Below, piece after piece: positions 12,781 to 25,923 of a stretch of DNA of 64,000 bases. The notes beneath the pieces were generated by a model. The model searched no databases. It was not told where the DNA came from and saw only the letters and a program-made list of their open reading frames with translations. A program made the translations under genes and the position numbers. Origin of the DNA: Burhinus oedicnemus (Eukaryota > Chordata > Aves > Charadriiformes > Burhinidae); assembly GCA_008921705.1 (NCBI GenBank), contig VFFE01006624.1:741418-805417 (forward strand). Direction: 5' to 3'. The stretch's first letter is position 1, and the number at the start of each line of letters is the position of its first letter.

Positions 12781-15004
12781 TGATTAGGCATGTGCTTTGT
12801 TTTCTCAAGAGAACCCTTTCCCCGTATCCATTGAAAGCATTTTTTTCACTTTTAAATATTCTTTTATGTCTAATTGGCTTCTTTCCACAGTAACTCCCTG
12901 TAAAAATAGCCTTTGGCAAGGCAGCCAACTTCAGCACAAGCCCAAACCTTATTGTATCATTGAAAGCAAAACCAAATCCAAAGGCACCTTTCCAACTCCA
13001 ATCAGCTTGCTTTATACACCAACGTGCTCGTTTACCTGACAAATTATTGTTCACCTTTCTAGTGACTCCCAGACTGCAATATTCCACGTGTTTGGAGACT
13101 TTAAACCTCAAAGCAAAGAAAATCTTTGTATAGGGAAGAACCTCATTTAAATACGAATAAACCAAGCCCTTCAGGATGTTCTATTTCAGCATACGTTCTT
13201 GCCACGTGTGTTAGATCTTCTCTGTGGCTTGGTCCAGATAGAGAAGAGCAGCCTTCTGCACTTGCCATGTAATGAGATATTTCTTTGGCTGGTGTACTAA
13301 AGTTTTGTGCTGCATTGCTAAGGAGCAGAGGTTTAAGCTCTGCTACAGAACCCGTCCCAGGTCTGGACCCTCGTTTTAAGAGATGCGTTTGGATTTTTTT
13401 GCCCTTGTGGGACATTTTGTCGTTGCCTGTCCTCTGTGGGACTCTCTTAGGTTGCAATGTGTCTTGGTGAAGCAGCTCAGGGGACCAGCATCACACAGTA
13501 GGGAGTGCATATGGAAAGGTGATTAGAAACAGTCCATATATTGAACATCTTCGACTTCCTTATTTCAGGGCAAGAGCATAGAGACCGTATGTCCAGCCTC
13601 ATGCATAGTAGGTTTTCATACATGAATTCCCTTTTAGAGGGGGATTTTCCTTCTGTTTAAGTGAGTAAACTTCTTTATGAGCAGAGTAAACAAAGCTTTA
13701 ATGAGAATACTGTGGTTATTGACTGGATCAGGGTTTCAGGCCTGTTAGGCAGCTGCTGTCCAAGCATCTTTGGTGCTTATAGCACTTGTTATTTCATGTG
13801 TAAGCTCTCTTAAGCCATCTCTAAATGATGCAATAGAGTTTGGTATACAGACTTTTGTGCTAGCAGAGTAATGGCTATGCTGGAAAATCCACCCTGGGGC
13901 ACATAGGCCTAGGAGGACTTAATGCAAGATGTATCATGATGTATGCTTGCTCAGTTTCAGCAAGTGTGATATATTTACATCACTGAGGGGCGGGGAAAGA
14001 GCGACTAATGTAGCATGAGGGAAAAAAGAGAGACACTTGAGAAACATACCGGGGCCTTGAATCTTTTGGGAAAAGTTAAAAGATGAAAAAAATATGTAGT
14101 AGCCTTTTGTTTCCTGGATCACACAAGTCTTGCCAAAGCACATGCTTGGAAAAAATAGTCACAGGATTCTCCCTGGTCACACTCACACAAAGTCATCTGC
14201 TGGAAGGGAGAGGGTTCTGCTGCATAATGTATTTTCCTATATCATTTAATATCCTTTGTGCAAGCATACTTGAAGGAGGTTTTGAGGAATCTTTTTGTCT
14301 CCTGTACTTAAACAATGCCCAGTTCCACACGAAATATAATACCTTTAGGACTGATCACAGCCTCCTGCTGAACCTGTCTGCTAGTATGACAGCTTAAAAT
14401 TAACTTTCCACAGATAAAAGTAAAAAGCTGTTGCTGAATGTTAATGAAAAACAAAGGAAAATGGAGTTGGATGGCACAGTTTGATAACATTTGGCCTCCA
14501 CAGCTTTGTGTTCAGGAGGAGTTCTGCAGGAAATTGATTTGGGACTTTTTAAATGCTTAAAATTAGCTACATACTTAAATACTTTGCTGAATTGTTGCCT
14601 CACCCCGGAGAGAAAACAGCTCAGTCTAATCTCATTGGTATCAGATTTCCATTCCCAGCCTCCTTGAAAAATCAATGTATGGCATGAAAATCAATCCCTA
14701 CTCAAAATGTGACTAAAAATGTTTTAATTTTTAAAGAAATGTTGCTTCTAAGAAGATAAAATCCAACTATGCTGTGAGGCAGCCAAAGTATAATCCTACA
14801 ATACATCTCTATGTCTGACTGCTTACCTTGGTTTATGTTGTGTGCTTCTGCTTGTGTTCCTGGATGATTTTTGGAAGGGGTTTCTGGAGGGGTTCTGTAC
14901 CTTTTATCTTCTAATATGGGCCATTTATCTCCTAACACGTGCCATAATAACAGCAACAACAGTTTTTAGATTATTCTTAAAGGGGGAATTGCCTATGGTT
15001 TGCG

Positions 15005-15130
15005 AGTGGAGAAACAGAGGTACAGAGAGCTGAAAGTACTGTGACTAAGAGCTACGGCTGGTATATGAAGGAGGGAGACAGAAGCAGGTCTCCTGAGACC
15101 ACGTCTAATGTTTGAAGTACACTGTCTTCC
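15005..15130 (+). mobile_element. MIR-like CORE-SINE remnant
   Basis: The string GAGAAACAGAGGTACAGAGAG is followed by a gap and a segment reading AGCAGGTCTCCTGAGACC. This reproduces the order of landmarks in the MIR 3' half (gaggaaactgaggcacagagag ... accaggtctcctgactc). About 125 bp can be followed. MIR elements are very old SINEs mobilised by L2 LINEs; in a bird only decayed relics are expected, as here. Confidence 0.5.
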
Positions 15131-16534
15131 ATTAGAAAACCTGGAAATCACTACAAGGGGTCATATAGCAGTTGGTTATATATTTTACCAAGGAAACACA
15201 CCACCTCAAGATAAACAGTCTGCGTCTCTGCCATCACGCTAACACCTTGATTTTGTGTGTTAAGTCTTTTCTTTCTTCTTATCAAGGCCAGTCATTCTGG
15301 AGAGCACACAGTGGCTGGGGACACCATGAGGGGCCAAATCAGTTCAGCAGCTGTGCTGAGTTCACGTACCTGTGGGAAAGCACAAAAATCCACAAAAAAT
15401 TCTCTTCCACTTTGTGGTAATGATGGCAAAGCTGTTCCAAGTGTGTCCCCAAAATAAATCTCAGCTGTGACCATAAAAGTGGAAGCAAGCGTATGGCATA
15501 ACTGAAAGGTTTTTTAGTCTTTGAAGCCATTGAAGTTTGTTTCTCTTCTTCAAGTCATGGCTTTTTCCTGTGGGCTGGCAGCTTCAAGAGGGGGAGAGTC
15601 TAAATTCAGGTACAAAACTCAATGAAGTAAGAAAAAAATGAGAAATGGACAAAAGATGGGATGTGTGGTGCAATGGAGAAGGAAGAATTGAAAATGATCC
15701 CAGAGTATAAAGACCTGCAAAACAAAAAGAATTATGGCATTTTGAGAAGTACCTTCTGGAGTGGAAGGATGTATGTAAGGGACACAACCTTACAGTTTTT
15801 GTAAATGCTTTTCTAGTAAGACATCTTTCTCTGTTAATGTTGCTAGTTGGCTGCCTCTGTGACCAAGAATGAAAGCCCTGGACAGTTGGTGTAAACCAGA
15901 TTAGAGACCCTCCTCATTTTTGAAATGGAAACCAGATGGCAAGTTTGAAAATCTCAGTCATGGACTGGCTCTCTCCCCAAATATTTTAAATATTACATTA
16001 AGTATCTCTAAGGGAAAGTTAAAAATGAAGATGATGCACTGTATTGAAGAAAAATGACATTAAGTATTTCCTGTTACTAAAATCGCTTTGCATAATACTG
16101 AAAAAGCAGTTCCAGTATTAGCAAGACATGTGGTATTATGAAATCAAGTAATTTTGCATAAAACCAGCATATGAGTGTAAGTTGGATCCAGTCACAATGG
16201 TTTGACACCTGCCTGAGGACTTCGGGGTCAGTGAGTCAAATTATGAATCCTCCCTGCCGAGGGGAATCACCAAACGCTACCCATCTAACTAGCACCCCTC
16301 TGGAGAACAAGCACAACAATAAATGTTTGTTATGTGGTGCCTTCTTTACTGGGAGGGCAAAGGAGATTCAGATGTCTGTTGGCTTTGTGCGGAAAGGCAC
16401 TGCAGAGGAGGAAGGGTTGTTACAAACCACTCGGCTAATGCCCTGTGTCAGTGCCATCCCATGGGAAATCCTCCTCAGTTGTGTCCGTTGCCAGTCTCTT
16501 GGTGAAACAAAATTACTGAAATCAAAAATTTAAA
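15131..16534. other. Non-coding DNA, nothing recognised
   Basis: AT-rich unique sequence. Open frames at 15.2-15.5 and 16.2-16.5 kb are at most 120 codons, overlap one another in several frames and show no domain or splice logic. Confidence 0.55.
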
Positions 16535-16757
16535 TCATGGAATCATAGGATACCAGGTTGGAAGGGACTTCAAGGATCTTCTGGTCCCAACTTTCTTGGC
16601 AAAAGCATCGTCTAGACAAGATGGCCCAGCAACCTGTCCAGCCTAATCTTAGAAGTGTCCAATGTTGGGGAATCCACCACTTCCCTGAGGAGATTATTCC
16701 AATGGCTGATTGTTCTCATTGTGAAAAAATTTCCTCTTTCCTCTTTTCCTCTTAAAA
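16535..16757 (-). mobile_element. CR1 LINE, 5'-truncated 3' tail fragment
   Basis: Read on the plus strand it begins with the reverse complement of the CR1 terminal 8-mer repeat (two ATCATGG/ATCATAGG-like units). It continues with the CR1 3' UTR words TACCAGGTTGGAAGGGAC and GTTGGGGAATCCACCACTTC, and then GATTATTCCAATGGCTGAT. This version of the 3' end resembles the CR1-X type of tail. Only about 220 bp remain, which is normal for a 5'-truncated LINE copy, and no coding part is present. No target-site duplication could be seen. Confidence 0.9.
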
Positions 16758-18698
16758 CCCTATAGCATTTAAGTAAAAGAAAAACAAACAAGTGCTTTTC
16801 CCTGAGAACTAATCTTAGGCTTTGGGCTAAAATACTCCACTATTGAACTGAACTGCTTTCACTTTACCAAGATCAACCACTAAGCTTTAGACAAGTGATA
16901 AATTAGATGTGTTCGTACATTGCCTCAGCCCACCACAGTGACACAAGACCTCAGCTGGCTCTTCCCACAACCCACACTGCAATTTCTAAGCTATAAATTA
17001 AGGCAAGGAGTCCTCAAAAGGCTGCCTTTCCCCATCAATCTATAGGTCTGTGTGGGCAAGGCGAGGGTGTAAATGCAATAAGAAGATTTTTAACAGCAGG
17101 AATGGTGGAAAGTTGAAATTCTTGCTACTGTTTCCCATTTTCAGCTTCGATGAAAAGGCTTCATAGAGAAAGCTTCTTACCACATGAAGGTAACCACGTT
17201 TTATAGCTGTCCCTAATTCAGCCTCCTGCAAGGATTAGCAGGCTTTCTAAGGCAGTTCGGTGCTCCCTCTGCCTGCCCCCAGCAGCTGGCACGGGGCAGA
17301 AAAGGAGGATTGCCGAGGGATCTGATTTTTTGTATGGGGGCTGTCATCCACACTTTAGTTAAGTGAACAAACTGGGGTGAATCTTTTTTGTTGTTCCTGA
17401 GATATGATGTCGTGTACATGCTTCCTCTGTTTAAAGAGGGTAATGGCAACTTCTCTTGCTTTGGACCTCCAGCTGTTACTGCAGTTCAGATTTTTCATTA
17501 CTGAGGTTAGTGCTTCAGAGCAAAAATTACCATCTACAGTCAGAAAAAAATAGGAGATATTCTTCTGTCCCTCATGAAACATGGTCACAGTCAAATATGA
17601 ACTTCTGAATTCAATTCCCTCCAATTTAAAGGTGAAGGTTAGGAAAATAATGCTATCTGAGCTCAAAATTAGAACAAAACAAAACAAAAGACTAAAACAA
17701 CCAAAACCCACACACACACACACAAAAAAAAACCCCACAAAAAAACCCCACAAAACCAAACACAAACACAACCCCCCCACAAAACACTGTAAATATCTGC
17801 AAAGTGATGTGTTTAGCTGACCCCTGTTTTTTGTTTTGTTTGGTCTTTCTTCCTGCAGTGGAGGAGAGCACACCATGTGGTGCAATGAAGTCTCCTGATC
17901 TCTTCACTGCACTGGAAAGCTACAGCTTCTATATGTTGAGTCATGCCCAGAGCCTAAACCTGTGTAGCTCATTCAGCAAAGAGGGATCTACAGATACGGT
18001 GACAGCTGCAGAGCATTTGATCCACCCAGGCCTGCTGTGACACAGGCCACACGGGTACAGTGAAAAAACAACAGTCAACATTGTTATTTTACCATTTCGT
18101 CCCTCATCTTAAAATATATGTATATATTCATTCATGTCTTTCTACATTGTTAGACAGGAATATTTAAGAGGGATACAGGCTTTTTTATGATCCTCCAAGA
18201 TTTCCAGTGAAGTATAATTTGAATACAAACACCTGGGTTATTTGGACCAGTCTTTTTCTACAGATAGCAATTCTCCAGTTGACTTTGCGAAGCCAACAAT
18301 TACATGAGACAAACACTATGCAACTTTCATTTAGGTAAAATGATTTAAAGCCACATGCTCCCTACGCCATTGCCTATTATTAGAGAGGAAGCGCATAGTT
18401 TCAAGTCTGTTGAAATTTGGGCCACCGTTTTTAGGACCAGTAGATCTCATCAGTTCCTCAAAGAGGACTCAATCAAACGTGGAAGATGGAACAACAGATA
18501 CAAAGTCTTGCTCTTTGCCAGATGATGTTTTCCTTCCTCTTTTGTTTTGCCAGCATTACATATTTTCTCAGCTACCACAGAGGATAAAATCTGTTTGTAT
18601 GCAGTTACTTAACATGTTAGCTTTTGTGACACTAAAAATAATGCATTTAAATGTGGTATTTGTGACTATGCGCCCAGCATGCAAAACCCTACTCATCA
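16758..18698. other. Non-coding DNA containing an A/C simple-sequence tract
   Basis: The only structure I can name is the A/C-rich tract at 17.67-17.79 kb. On the minus strand it keeps a 176-codon frame open by encoding runs of Val, Gly, Phe and Cys; this is a composition artefact. Confidence 0.6.
17672..17786 (+). repeat. A/C cryptically simple tract with a (CA)n core
   Basis: After AACAAAACAAAACAAAAG come a run of CA units, A9, then repeated AACCCCACAAA-type blocks and a C7 run. From about 17,694 to 17,786 the plus strand carries only A and C. It looks like an expanded and decayed CA microsatellite rather than a fixed-period satellite. Confidence 0.8.
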
Positions 18699-18820
18699 TT
18701 TCCTTACACTAAATTAGGCCTAAGGGATTCTGAATGCAATTATGGCGTTGACTGGATTAGTACAATTGGTTAAAAACGCAAGGATATTTCATCAGCTATT
18801 CCTCAGGCTTGTGGGTTATG
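18699..18820 (+). repeat. Local direct duplication, copy A (~122 bp)
   Basis: This segment reappears in the same orientation at 20,055-20,177. Aligned by eye, the pair differs by about five substitutions and one 1-bp indel. Shared landmarks are TTAGGCCTAAGGGATTCTG near the start and CAGCTATTCCTCAGGCT near the end. It is not CR1 and contains no open frame of note. It could be a local duplication or two copies of an unnamed short dispersed element. Confidence 0.9.
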
Positions 18821-20054
18821 GACCCAGTGAAACAGCCTGTGGAAGTGAGGGCAGGATGTGAAAAGCTGGTTCAGTTATATCCAATGATAAAAGTAACAGG
18901 AAGCATTAAATATTGAAAACTCAAAATAATCCGTGGCAGTCATAAAATCCATTGAAGCAAACCAATACAGACTTGCAAGGCAAGTGAATAAGATGATGAA
19001 GCAAATGGGAAATGTACTTATTGCAATAGATAGGACCTCCAAAAGCGCAGAGAATTTTGGATGTGGTGTGAAAAGATTTAAGCCTACCTGTCATACAACA
19101 GTTGCCTTTTGTAGCTGGGTATACATATAAGCAGGAACAAAAAGTATGCATATGTTTAAGGTGATGCTGAGTGTTCTGTGGACAAAGCGGAAGGCTCAAA
19201 ATAAAAAAGTAATATTTATATTAATATTTATAAAATATAAAATAAATACTTCACTGAGAAATCTGCTAAAGTTATGACTACTAACATTTTTGAAAAGGTA
19301 TTATTTTCTGGTACTATGCTTAATGTATAAAATACATTGTGTGCCGTGTGCCAACAGCTATCTGCTTGTAAAAGCAAGTGTTTTCAAAGTGCAGATAGAA
19401 ACCACTGTACTACAAATAAAACTGGAGTAGGACAGATTAAATGTCTCAGCAATAGTCCATATATTCTACTTGTAAAAGCAAAAGCAGTAGATGCAATAGT
19501 CTTTAATTGACAAATAAAATTAATTTAGTACCTTTTGAGATTCTTCTCACAGATTCTATTATGAAAGTATTTTCTTGTTTAAACAAAGAACGAGTTGTCC
19601 GAAACCTGATAGGTTTAGAAAAGAAAAGAATCTAGGTATTTTGGTGAGGAAGGGTTTCTCTAGGTTAAATTAGTCATAACTTGTTCTTGGAAAAACATAC
19701 AAAGAAAGGATAAGTCAAATTCTTCTGTAATATGCATGTAGACAAGAACTGCATTTGAAGATTAATTATCTCATTATTTGCTAATATGCTGTAATTAACT
19801 GAGCTATAGCACTGAAATTACTAAATGTGGGATTACTATTCCAGATTTGAATTAGCTTGTATCTCAAAAATGTTCTTCACTACACCTCAGCTTTAGGACA
19901 TAAGCCTAATTAAATTACCACTTTATTTGCTGCAGCTGCTTCATAAATTTGCACTTCAAAATAGTTCCATCATTCACCATGTCATTTCCTGTGTTTTGTA
20001 ATTATTGGCTGGTAAAAAATTAAACTCAAGGAGTTTAACAATAGCACAGTAGCT
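18821..20054. other. AT-rich spacer between the two duplicate copies
   Basis: About 1.2 kb, including a very AT-rich patch at 19,200-19,250. Nothing recognised as a gene or named repeat. Confidence 0.6.
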
Positions 20055-20177
20055 TTTCCTTACACTCAAATTAGGCCTAAGGGATTCTGAGTGCAATTAT
20101 GGTGTTGACTGGATTAGTACAATTGGTTAAAAATGCAAGGATATTTCATCAGCTATTCCTCAGGCTCGTGGATTATG
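20055..20177 (+). repeat. Local direct duplication, copy B (~123 bp)
   Basis: The partner of 18,699-18,820, carrying one extra C after TTACACT and about five base changes (roughly 4% divergence). Flanking sequence on both sides differs from copy A, so the junctions are sharp at both ends. Confidence 0.9.
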
Positions 20178-23100
20178 CCCAAGAAAATGAAGATTTAATT
20201 TAATCTAAGTTATTTCCATTATTTCTAAAAAAAATAGACCCAGAAAGAAGCTCAGTAGTTACACAGGACAGAGAAGACAGAACAGACTGAATGAAACCTC
20301 AGTGGGATTTTCACCATTATCTTTGAAGAAGTCAGACTTTCAGATTAGTCTATACTTCTTCTAATGTAAGAAACACAGTACATTAGGTTTTGGGGGAGTT
20401 TGTATTTACTTTGCAGATGCTCTAAATAGAATTTGTGTACTTTTTCTTACATTCCTGTTTCCAGTATTTTACCATTATTTGTGCAACTGCTAAAAGAAGA
20501 GGAAAAAAACAGAGAACTCCCTGTTAAAGCTGGATATGAGAGAATAGACCTTACCAATACCAAACCTACTTGAACTTTTGCCTTTTGGAGAGGTTACATC
20601 TTAAAGGGACATATTACCGTGGCAGTTTGCCACAGATCACTGCTCCTGTAGTACAGTCAGGTACAGGCAGCCATGCTTGTCTGGTATTTTAATACCTGAC
20701 TGCTTCAAGTCAGATGTCATTCCAGAGCTATTACCATTACTCAGAAGTAGCTGGAATGATAGCTGTAGGCAGTCTACCATTTTCAGGAGAGATATTGGTT
20801 TCTGGGTAGTCCTGAAATGTGCAAAGCCACGCTATAGTATTTCTTCTAGACATGATTTCAATTACAGGACCTGGTTATCAGTCCCCATTGGCATTCTTTG
20901 TAATCATCTGCTGTATGCAAAGATGCAATATCATTAAAATGACATTATTATTCATGAATACATTTGGAAAATCTCATTCATCATACATCCCTTAGAAAAC
21001 TAAAATAACATACAAGCAAGGTCATTCATCTTTCTGGGATGTTGCAAATTGGAAGCATCATGCCTAACCATGGTGCTTTGCTTATGAAAACACTTATTTT
21101 CATTCTTATATTTTGTGGATTTTGGGCCTTTTGAATGCAGTGGACAGAATGTTGCCTCAAACTACCAAAATAAATTGTGGATCTTCTCTGCCATTCTCCT
21201 GAGGCAAGAAACATCCTATCAAATTTGCAGGTGGGGAAGCCCTCTTCCCACAGGAAAATGATTCAGGATGTTTCTACAGAAGGATTTCTACCTTATAAGC
21301 TCTATAACTTCTTGGTATCATCCAAAGGTCACTCATATGGAGCAGAATACATACATTTATAACAAGTAGGACAGTGATACTAAGAGACATTTCACAGCTA
21401 TGAAATAAAAGGACAATCTTCCCAAACTATAGGAAAACATTCCTGCATAAAAGGAAAAAATACCCATATTCTGAGTTTGGACAGACCTTAATTAATACCT
21501 ATGGGAAATGTGGGAAATGAGAATAGAGTGGACCCTTTTAAAGAAATTTGACTTTTTAAATAAATTATATTAGACCAAATAATTGTCAAACTTAAATCTT
21601 CAGTTGAGTCATCAGTGGCTATCAGTTAACATAGGTCCATCTGCTTGAGTGCCACTGTCCGAATACACATCAGTAAAGACTCTGACCTTTCAGTGTTTGG
21701 GTACCAGTCTGATAGAGAAAGATAATCAAGTACTCATACAAATATGCATCATCTGAGAGAAAATATTCAGTATCAGATAAAATCATGCTATTGATGGATA
21801 GATACAGGAGATTCTCTGTGTATTTTTACTGTCAGGAAACCCAGCCATATTCCATCGTACCACGCTGCACACACAGGAAGACTAACTTTTAGTCTTTCGA
21901 GGATGTCACCATGTAAATATATGCTCCTTACAAAAACTGCATTATAAACCCCTTTGTATTCCTTGAATGGCTAGAATAATTCCCTTATAGTAACCGTGAA
22001 AATCCTCTTTCACAAAAAGTAGAAGGAAGTAGCAGGCATTAGAAAACCTGGCTCAGAGAGACTTCAGAGTGCAAATCTCCATCTTAACATTGATTCTCTA
22101 TCTAGCTAAGATAGGATCATAAAAATCCATTTCTGAACACTACTGCATTTTTGGAGCAGTCCAGATCCACATCTGTATATGGATTTCACAGTTTAGGTTA
22201 GTCTCTCTTAGAATAAATGAAATCTCTTCCCAACCCTAAAGTATCATTTTTAACTTTACCATCACTTCTTTCCCCTCCTCCCCCCAAAAAGAAATTAATT
22301 CTATTAACAAGAGCTTTAATCTATATTATTTTGTGATTGCATACTCTTGTCCATAGGCAGGCAATTGGTCCCAGTGATATGACCACCAAATCTGTTATAT
22401 TCAGTGTTCGGAGATCACAACTGCTGCAAGTTAATTAATTCCTATACCTCTGTAAGGGATGTTGCTGTGTTAATAGTGTATTCAATAAAAAAGGTCATGA
22501 AAGAGATGATGAAGTATGCTGGAAAAGTGAAAAATGCAATGACAATAGTTATAAAAGGTACAGTGTAATATGGTGAATGCAATTTGCTCAATACACTTAA
22601 TGTTCTCTATAAAAAAATCTCATCCTGTTCTCACCAGGGAAGCAGGCTGTGCTGTATGTGCTATCTATGGAGTCCTTCAGCAGTTTAATGTGACCAAACT
22701 AAATGAATTCGCCTTCACCTATTTAAAATATACCCAAAAGATGTCATTTCTGGGTGGACAGCTTGTATTAAGGCAAAGAAATATAGGAGGCATACCGACA
22801 AATATTAGGCTTATGTGTATATAAGCACATTCCATAATGTTCAGCATGTAAAGCTTTTTCATTTTGCCTCCCATATTCAAAATTACATGGGAAGACATCC
22901 AAGTCCTAATTTATTATTCTTCTTAATTATGCTCTACATGTGCAATGTGGTAGTTAGTGGTTAGTGGTGAAAAAGTATTTGTGCCTAAAAAGCTCCTTCA
23001 GAATTGAAGCAAATTTCTTGGTTAGTGTTAGGGAGGAGGGAATGTACAATGGACATGTTTTTATGTTTTTCTGTGTCTTAAGTATTTTTGATACTTACTA

Positions 23101-23400
23101 CGTGTCAGCTCTCTAAGATGATGAACAGGCAAATTCATTTGTCTTCCATGTCTCAAAGGACATAACAGCATGCTGAATCAGCCCATTAAATCTCGGTGGC
23201 GCACATGTTGCCTTTTATCCTTTTCTACTTCTGATGGACCATGTGCTGATGAAAATCAAAAGATATAAATGTGTGTAAGAATGGTGAAAACTTGTTAGAT
23301 GCTGAAATAACAGCAGAAAAAATATTCAGAAAGGCTCAGCAGCCTGCAGTGGCTGACATTGTTGTCCAGGCTGTACAGCACACAGCCATGGCTGCATCCT
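20178..23400. other. Non-coding AT-rich DNA, nothing recognised
   Basis: Unique-looking sequence. The longest open frames are below 90 codons. No CR1, SINE or microsatellite of note. Confidence 0.6.
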
Positions 23401-23523
23401 GAGGTCCATGGCATCCCTGCCAGTGTCTGAGGAGGGATGGGAAGACATAAAAGCCCTTTTACCTTCTCCCAGGCGAATCCAGACCCACCAGGCCCGTAAT
23501 TGGGACCAGCGTAAGGACTTGTG

Positions 23524-23665
23524 CTCCTGCCAGTCCCATGTTGCCATATGTCCCCCTTCCCGAGCTGTCCCGTGTTGCCATCTGTCCCCACACCAGCCCG
23601 GCCGCTTGGGGCCATCTGCTTCTGCCCAGCCCGTCCCGCAGGGCCAGCTGTCTCGCCCCTCTCCA
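23524..23665 (+). repeat. GC-rich minisatellite, 34 bp period, about three to four degenerate units
   Basis: The word GCCAT(A/C)TG(T/C) recurs at 23,543, 23,577 and 23,611, exactly 34 bp apart. It is flanked by similar C-rich sequence (TCCCATGTT, TCCCGTGTT, CGCTTGGGG). A fourth, weaker unit (GCCAGCTGTCT) follows near 23,643. Several CpGs are concentrated here. The array keeps several frames open on both strands, which is a by-product of the repeat and not a gene. Confidence 0.7.
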
Positions 23666-23701
23666 GACTAGTGCAGCCACACACCTTTTCTGGATGTACA
23701 T

Positions 23702-25684
23702 AAATTCCTACCAGCCATGGATAAATATCTGCTAAAAAGGGCAGAAAGCATAAACGGCAGCCTAGAAAAAATCAGTTTCTTCTGTCTGCATTTCCTAGTT
23801 AGTGTCTTGTTCAGGTTTCGGCATGGAACTGTTTTTACAAGTCCTCAAAAGTTTTGGTGTTGACATTTTATTGAAACTCTGAGCACTGGTGGCAGAATAC
23901 GAACAAGGAGACAGTGGAAATTGTTTTTTTGCAATGTGCCCATTACTCTGGTGCCATGTAGGAGCTCATTTGGGAACACAAGGAGCTTGAAAATCTGTTC
24001 CTGCACCTTTGTAAAAGCCTGCCTTTGAGTCATCAGCATTATTAAGCTCATCTCAAATACAGAACCATTAAAGTGGTGGCACACAAGGAAATAATCCCAT
24101 CTATTTCCCAGCTTTTTGAAAAGTCTGAGTCTACAAAGCTATATTTAAACAAATGAGTGGAAAAAATGGAAATACTTTTGAATTCCTATGAAAAAGCCAT
24201 TCCCTTGGTCACTGTGGGCATTTAGCTGTATCTAGATGAGGGATGTGGGGAGAATTTTCCACTTTCCATTTGCGTAGTCTCACATCCCAGCTCCCTAATG
24301 GGACAAAACACAGGCATGCAGCAGCTGTCCCTCCTTCTTCCCTCCCACCTTCCCACAATCTGGTTTTCACAGAAAAGAAAACTGGAGGTGCGGGCTGGAC
24401 AGGAGCCATCATTTTTCCTAGCAGGTAAGTCTAGACATAGCTTATAATACCCTTCATACCAGTTCTCTTCCCTCATTTCCAATCTGTAGCACATTTTTAC
24501 TTACTTATATTGAAGTCAGTATTTTTAAGTGTTCCAGTTTGATTGATGCCATGGAGAAATCAGTGTCATTATTGCTGCAAAATATTTAGGGAGGGATTGT
24601 TTCAACATTCTGGCTGTTTATCCAATAAAATATTTTCCCTGAAACAGGGGAGGTTAAAATATGAGATTTGAAATCCCATATGCATTGACGTAGATGCTAT
24701 AACTTCTGCTGATTTCAGTAGGGCCAGAAAGCCACCCTGTGGTGAATATTCTGCTCAATATATCTCTCCGCATACCTAATCCATTTAGGTGTTTCTAAAA
24801 TTAACAGCCATATTATCCTGGTACTAAAGATATGAACATCAATCTGATGCAAATTGGAGTGATTGATTCCATTGGAAAATAAAGTGTTATTAAATCAGAG
24901 ACACAAATAAATCTTTTCCTCAATTATTTTCATGAGGTTCAGGTTAGACGTCTATGGTTTAGGTCACAGCTGTATACTTACTCTGGACTCCGTAGCAGAG
25001 GTCTTGGGTGGTTGTCAGATATTCTTTTGGCTTAAAGAAGCACAAAGAATCTTAAAATGATTTCACAATGTGTAATAAGGAATGATGAGTTGCACTGACA
25101 AACTAAAATTTGTACTTTAAACATTAGCACCACATGTTGTTAATCTTAAAAATAAATTTATTTTTTAGAAGAAAGTCTTCTGACTATACTATGTCCACCT
25201 CAAAGAATTAACTTGTTGCTTTCTTAAAAGATTGCTGATGAACATGGCTCTCTATAAAGTTACAGCCATGATAAATACAAGATTCTATTGAAAACACTGT
25301 CTGACCCCAGACTGTATGTCATTTAGTTAGAGCAAAAAGAATAAGGAATTACCTATGCAACAGGATCATATGTTACTAGCTACTTCAGTAAGAGACATTT
25401 ACAACTGAGATACTTCAGGTGAAAGCAGGGAACAGTGAAAGAATATCTCACTGGACCAAACACTGTTCCTTAGCTTCTGGTCAAAGTCTGACCTCAGCTG
25501 AAGCTGGAGCCATTCTGTTTGACAGCACAGCCGAGATCTGGCATCGTTTCTCCCAGAGGTGGGAATCTGCAGCACCGGCTACGGCTGCTCAGGGGCCCTG
25601 GCGCAGCAGCTGTGCTGAGTCGAAGCGTACATGAAATGTGCAGCAAAGCTGGTGTCCTGGTGATCGGTTTACTGATGCCAGCCC
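23702..25684. other. Non-coding DNA, nothing recognised
   Basis: AT-rich apart from slightly GC-richer patches near 24.25-24.45 kb and 25.45-25.68 kb. No domain, RNA gene or named repeat found. Confidence 0.55.
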
Positions 25685-25923
25685 ATGGAATCATAGAATC
25701 GTTTTGGTTGGAAGAGACCTTTAAGATCATCGACTCCAACCGTTAACCTAGCACTGCCATGTTACCACTAAACCCTGTCCCTCAGCACCACGTCTATCCA
25801 TCTTTCAAATACCTCCAGGGATGGCGACTCAACCACCTCCCTGGACAGCCTGTTCCAATGCTTGATAACCCTTTTAGTGAAGAAATTCAAAACTCCTAAT
25901 ACCCAATCTAAACCTCCCCTGCA
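25685..25923 (-). mobile_element. CR1 LINE, 5'-truncated 3' tail fragment
   Basis: The plus strand begins with the reverse-complemented CR1 terminal repeats (ATGGAATCATAGAATCG). Next come GGTTGGAAGAGACC and AAGATCATCGACTCCAACCG, then the conserved CCTGGACAGCCTGTTCCAATG block. Similarity stops at about 25,923, after CTAAACCTCCCCTG. It belongs to a CR1 subtype different from the copy at 16.5 kb. Only 3' UTR is retained. Confidence 0.92.

Larger units (their letters stand above)
8440..15000. other. Non-coding DNA with scattered old repeat scraps
   Basis: No gene is recognised. The longest open frames (near 10.2-10.7, 12.8-13.2 and 13.1-13.5 kb) are up to about 130 codons, lie in overlapping opposite frames and have no recognisable domains. 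The stretch includes ancient repeat remnants at 9.4-9.6, 11.2 and 12.7 kb and a TG/CA inverted microsatellite at 12.24 kb. Confidence 0.55.

Noticed and set aside
17355..17885. A 176-codon minus-strand open frame, the longest outside CR1.
   Set aside because: Its middle is the A/C simple tract read backwards (runs of Val, Gly, Phe and Cys). Low complexity keeps it open, and nothing in it resembles a protein domain.
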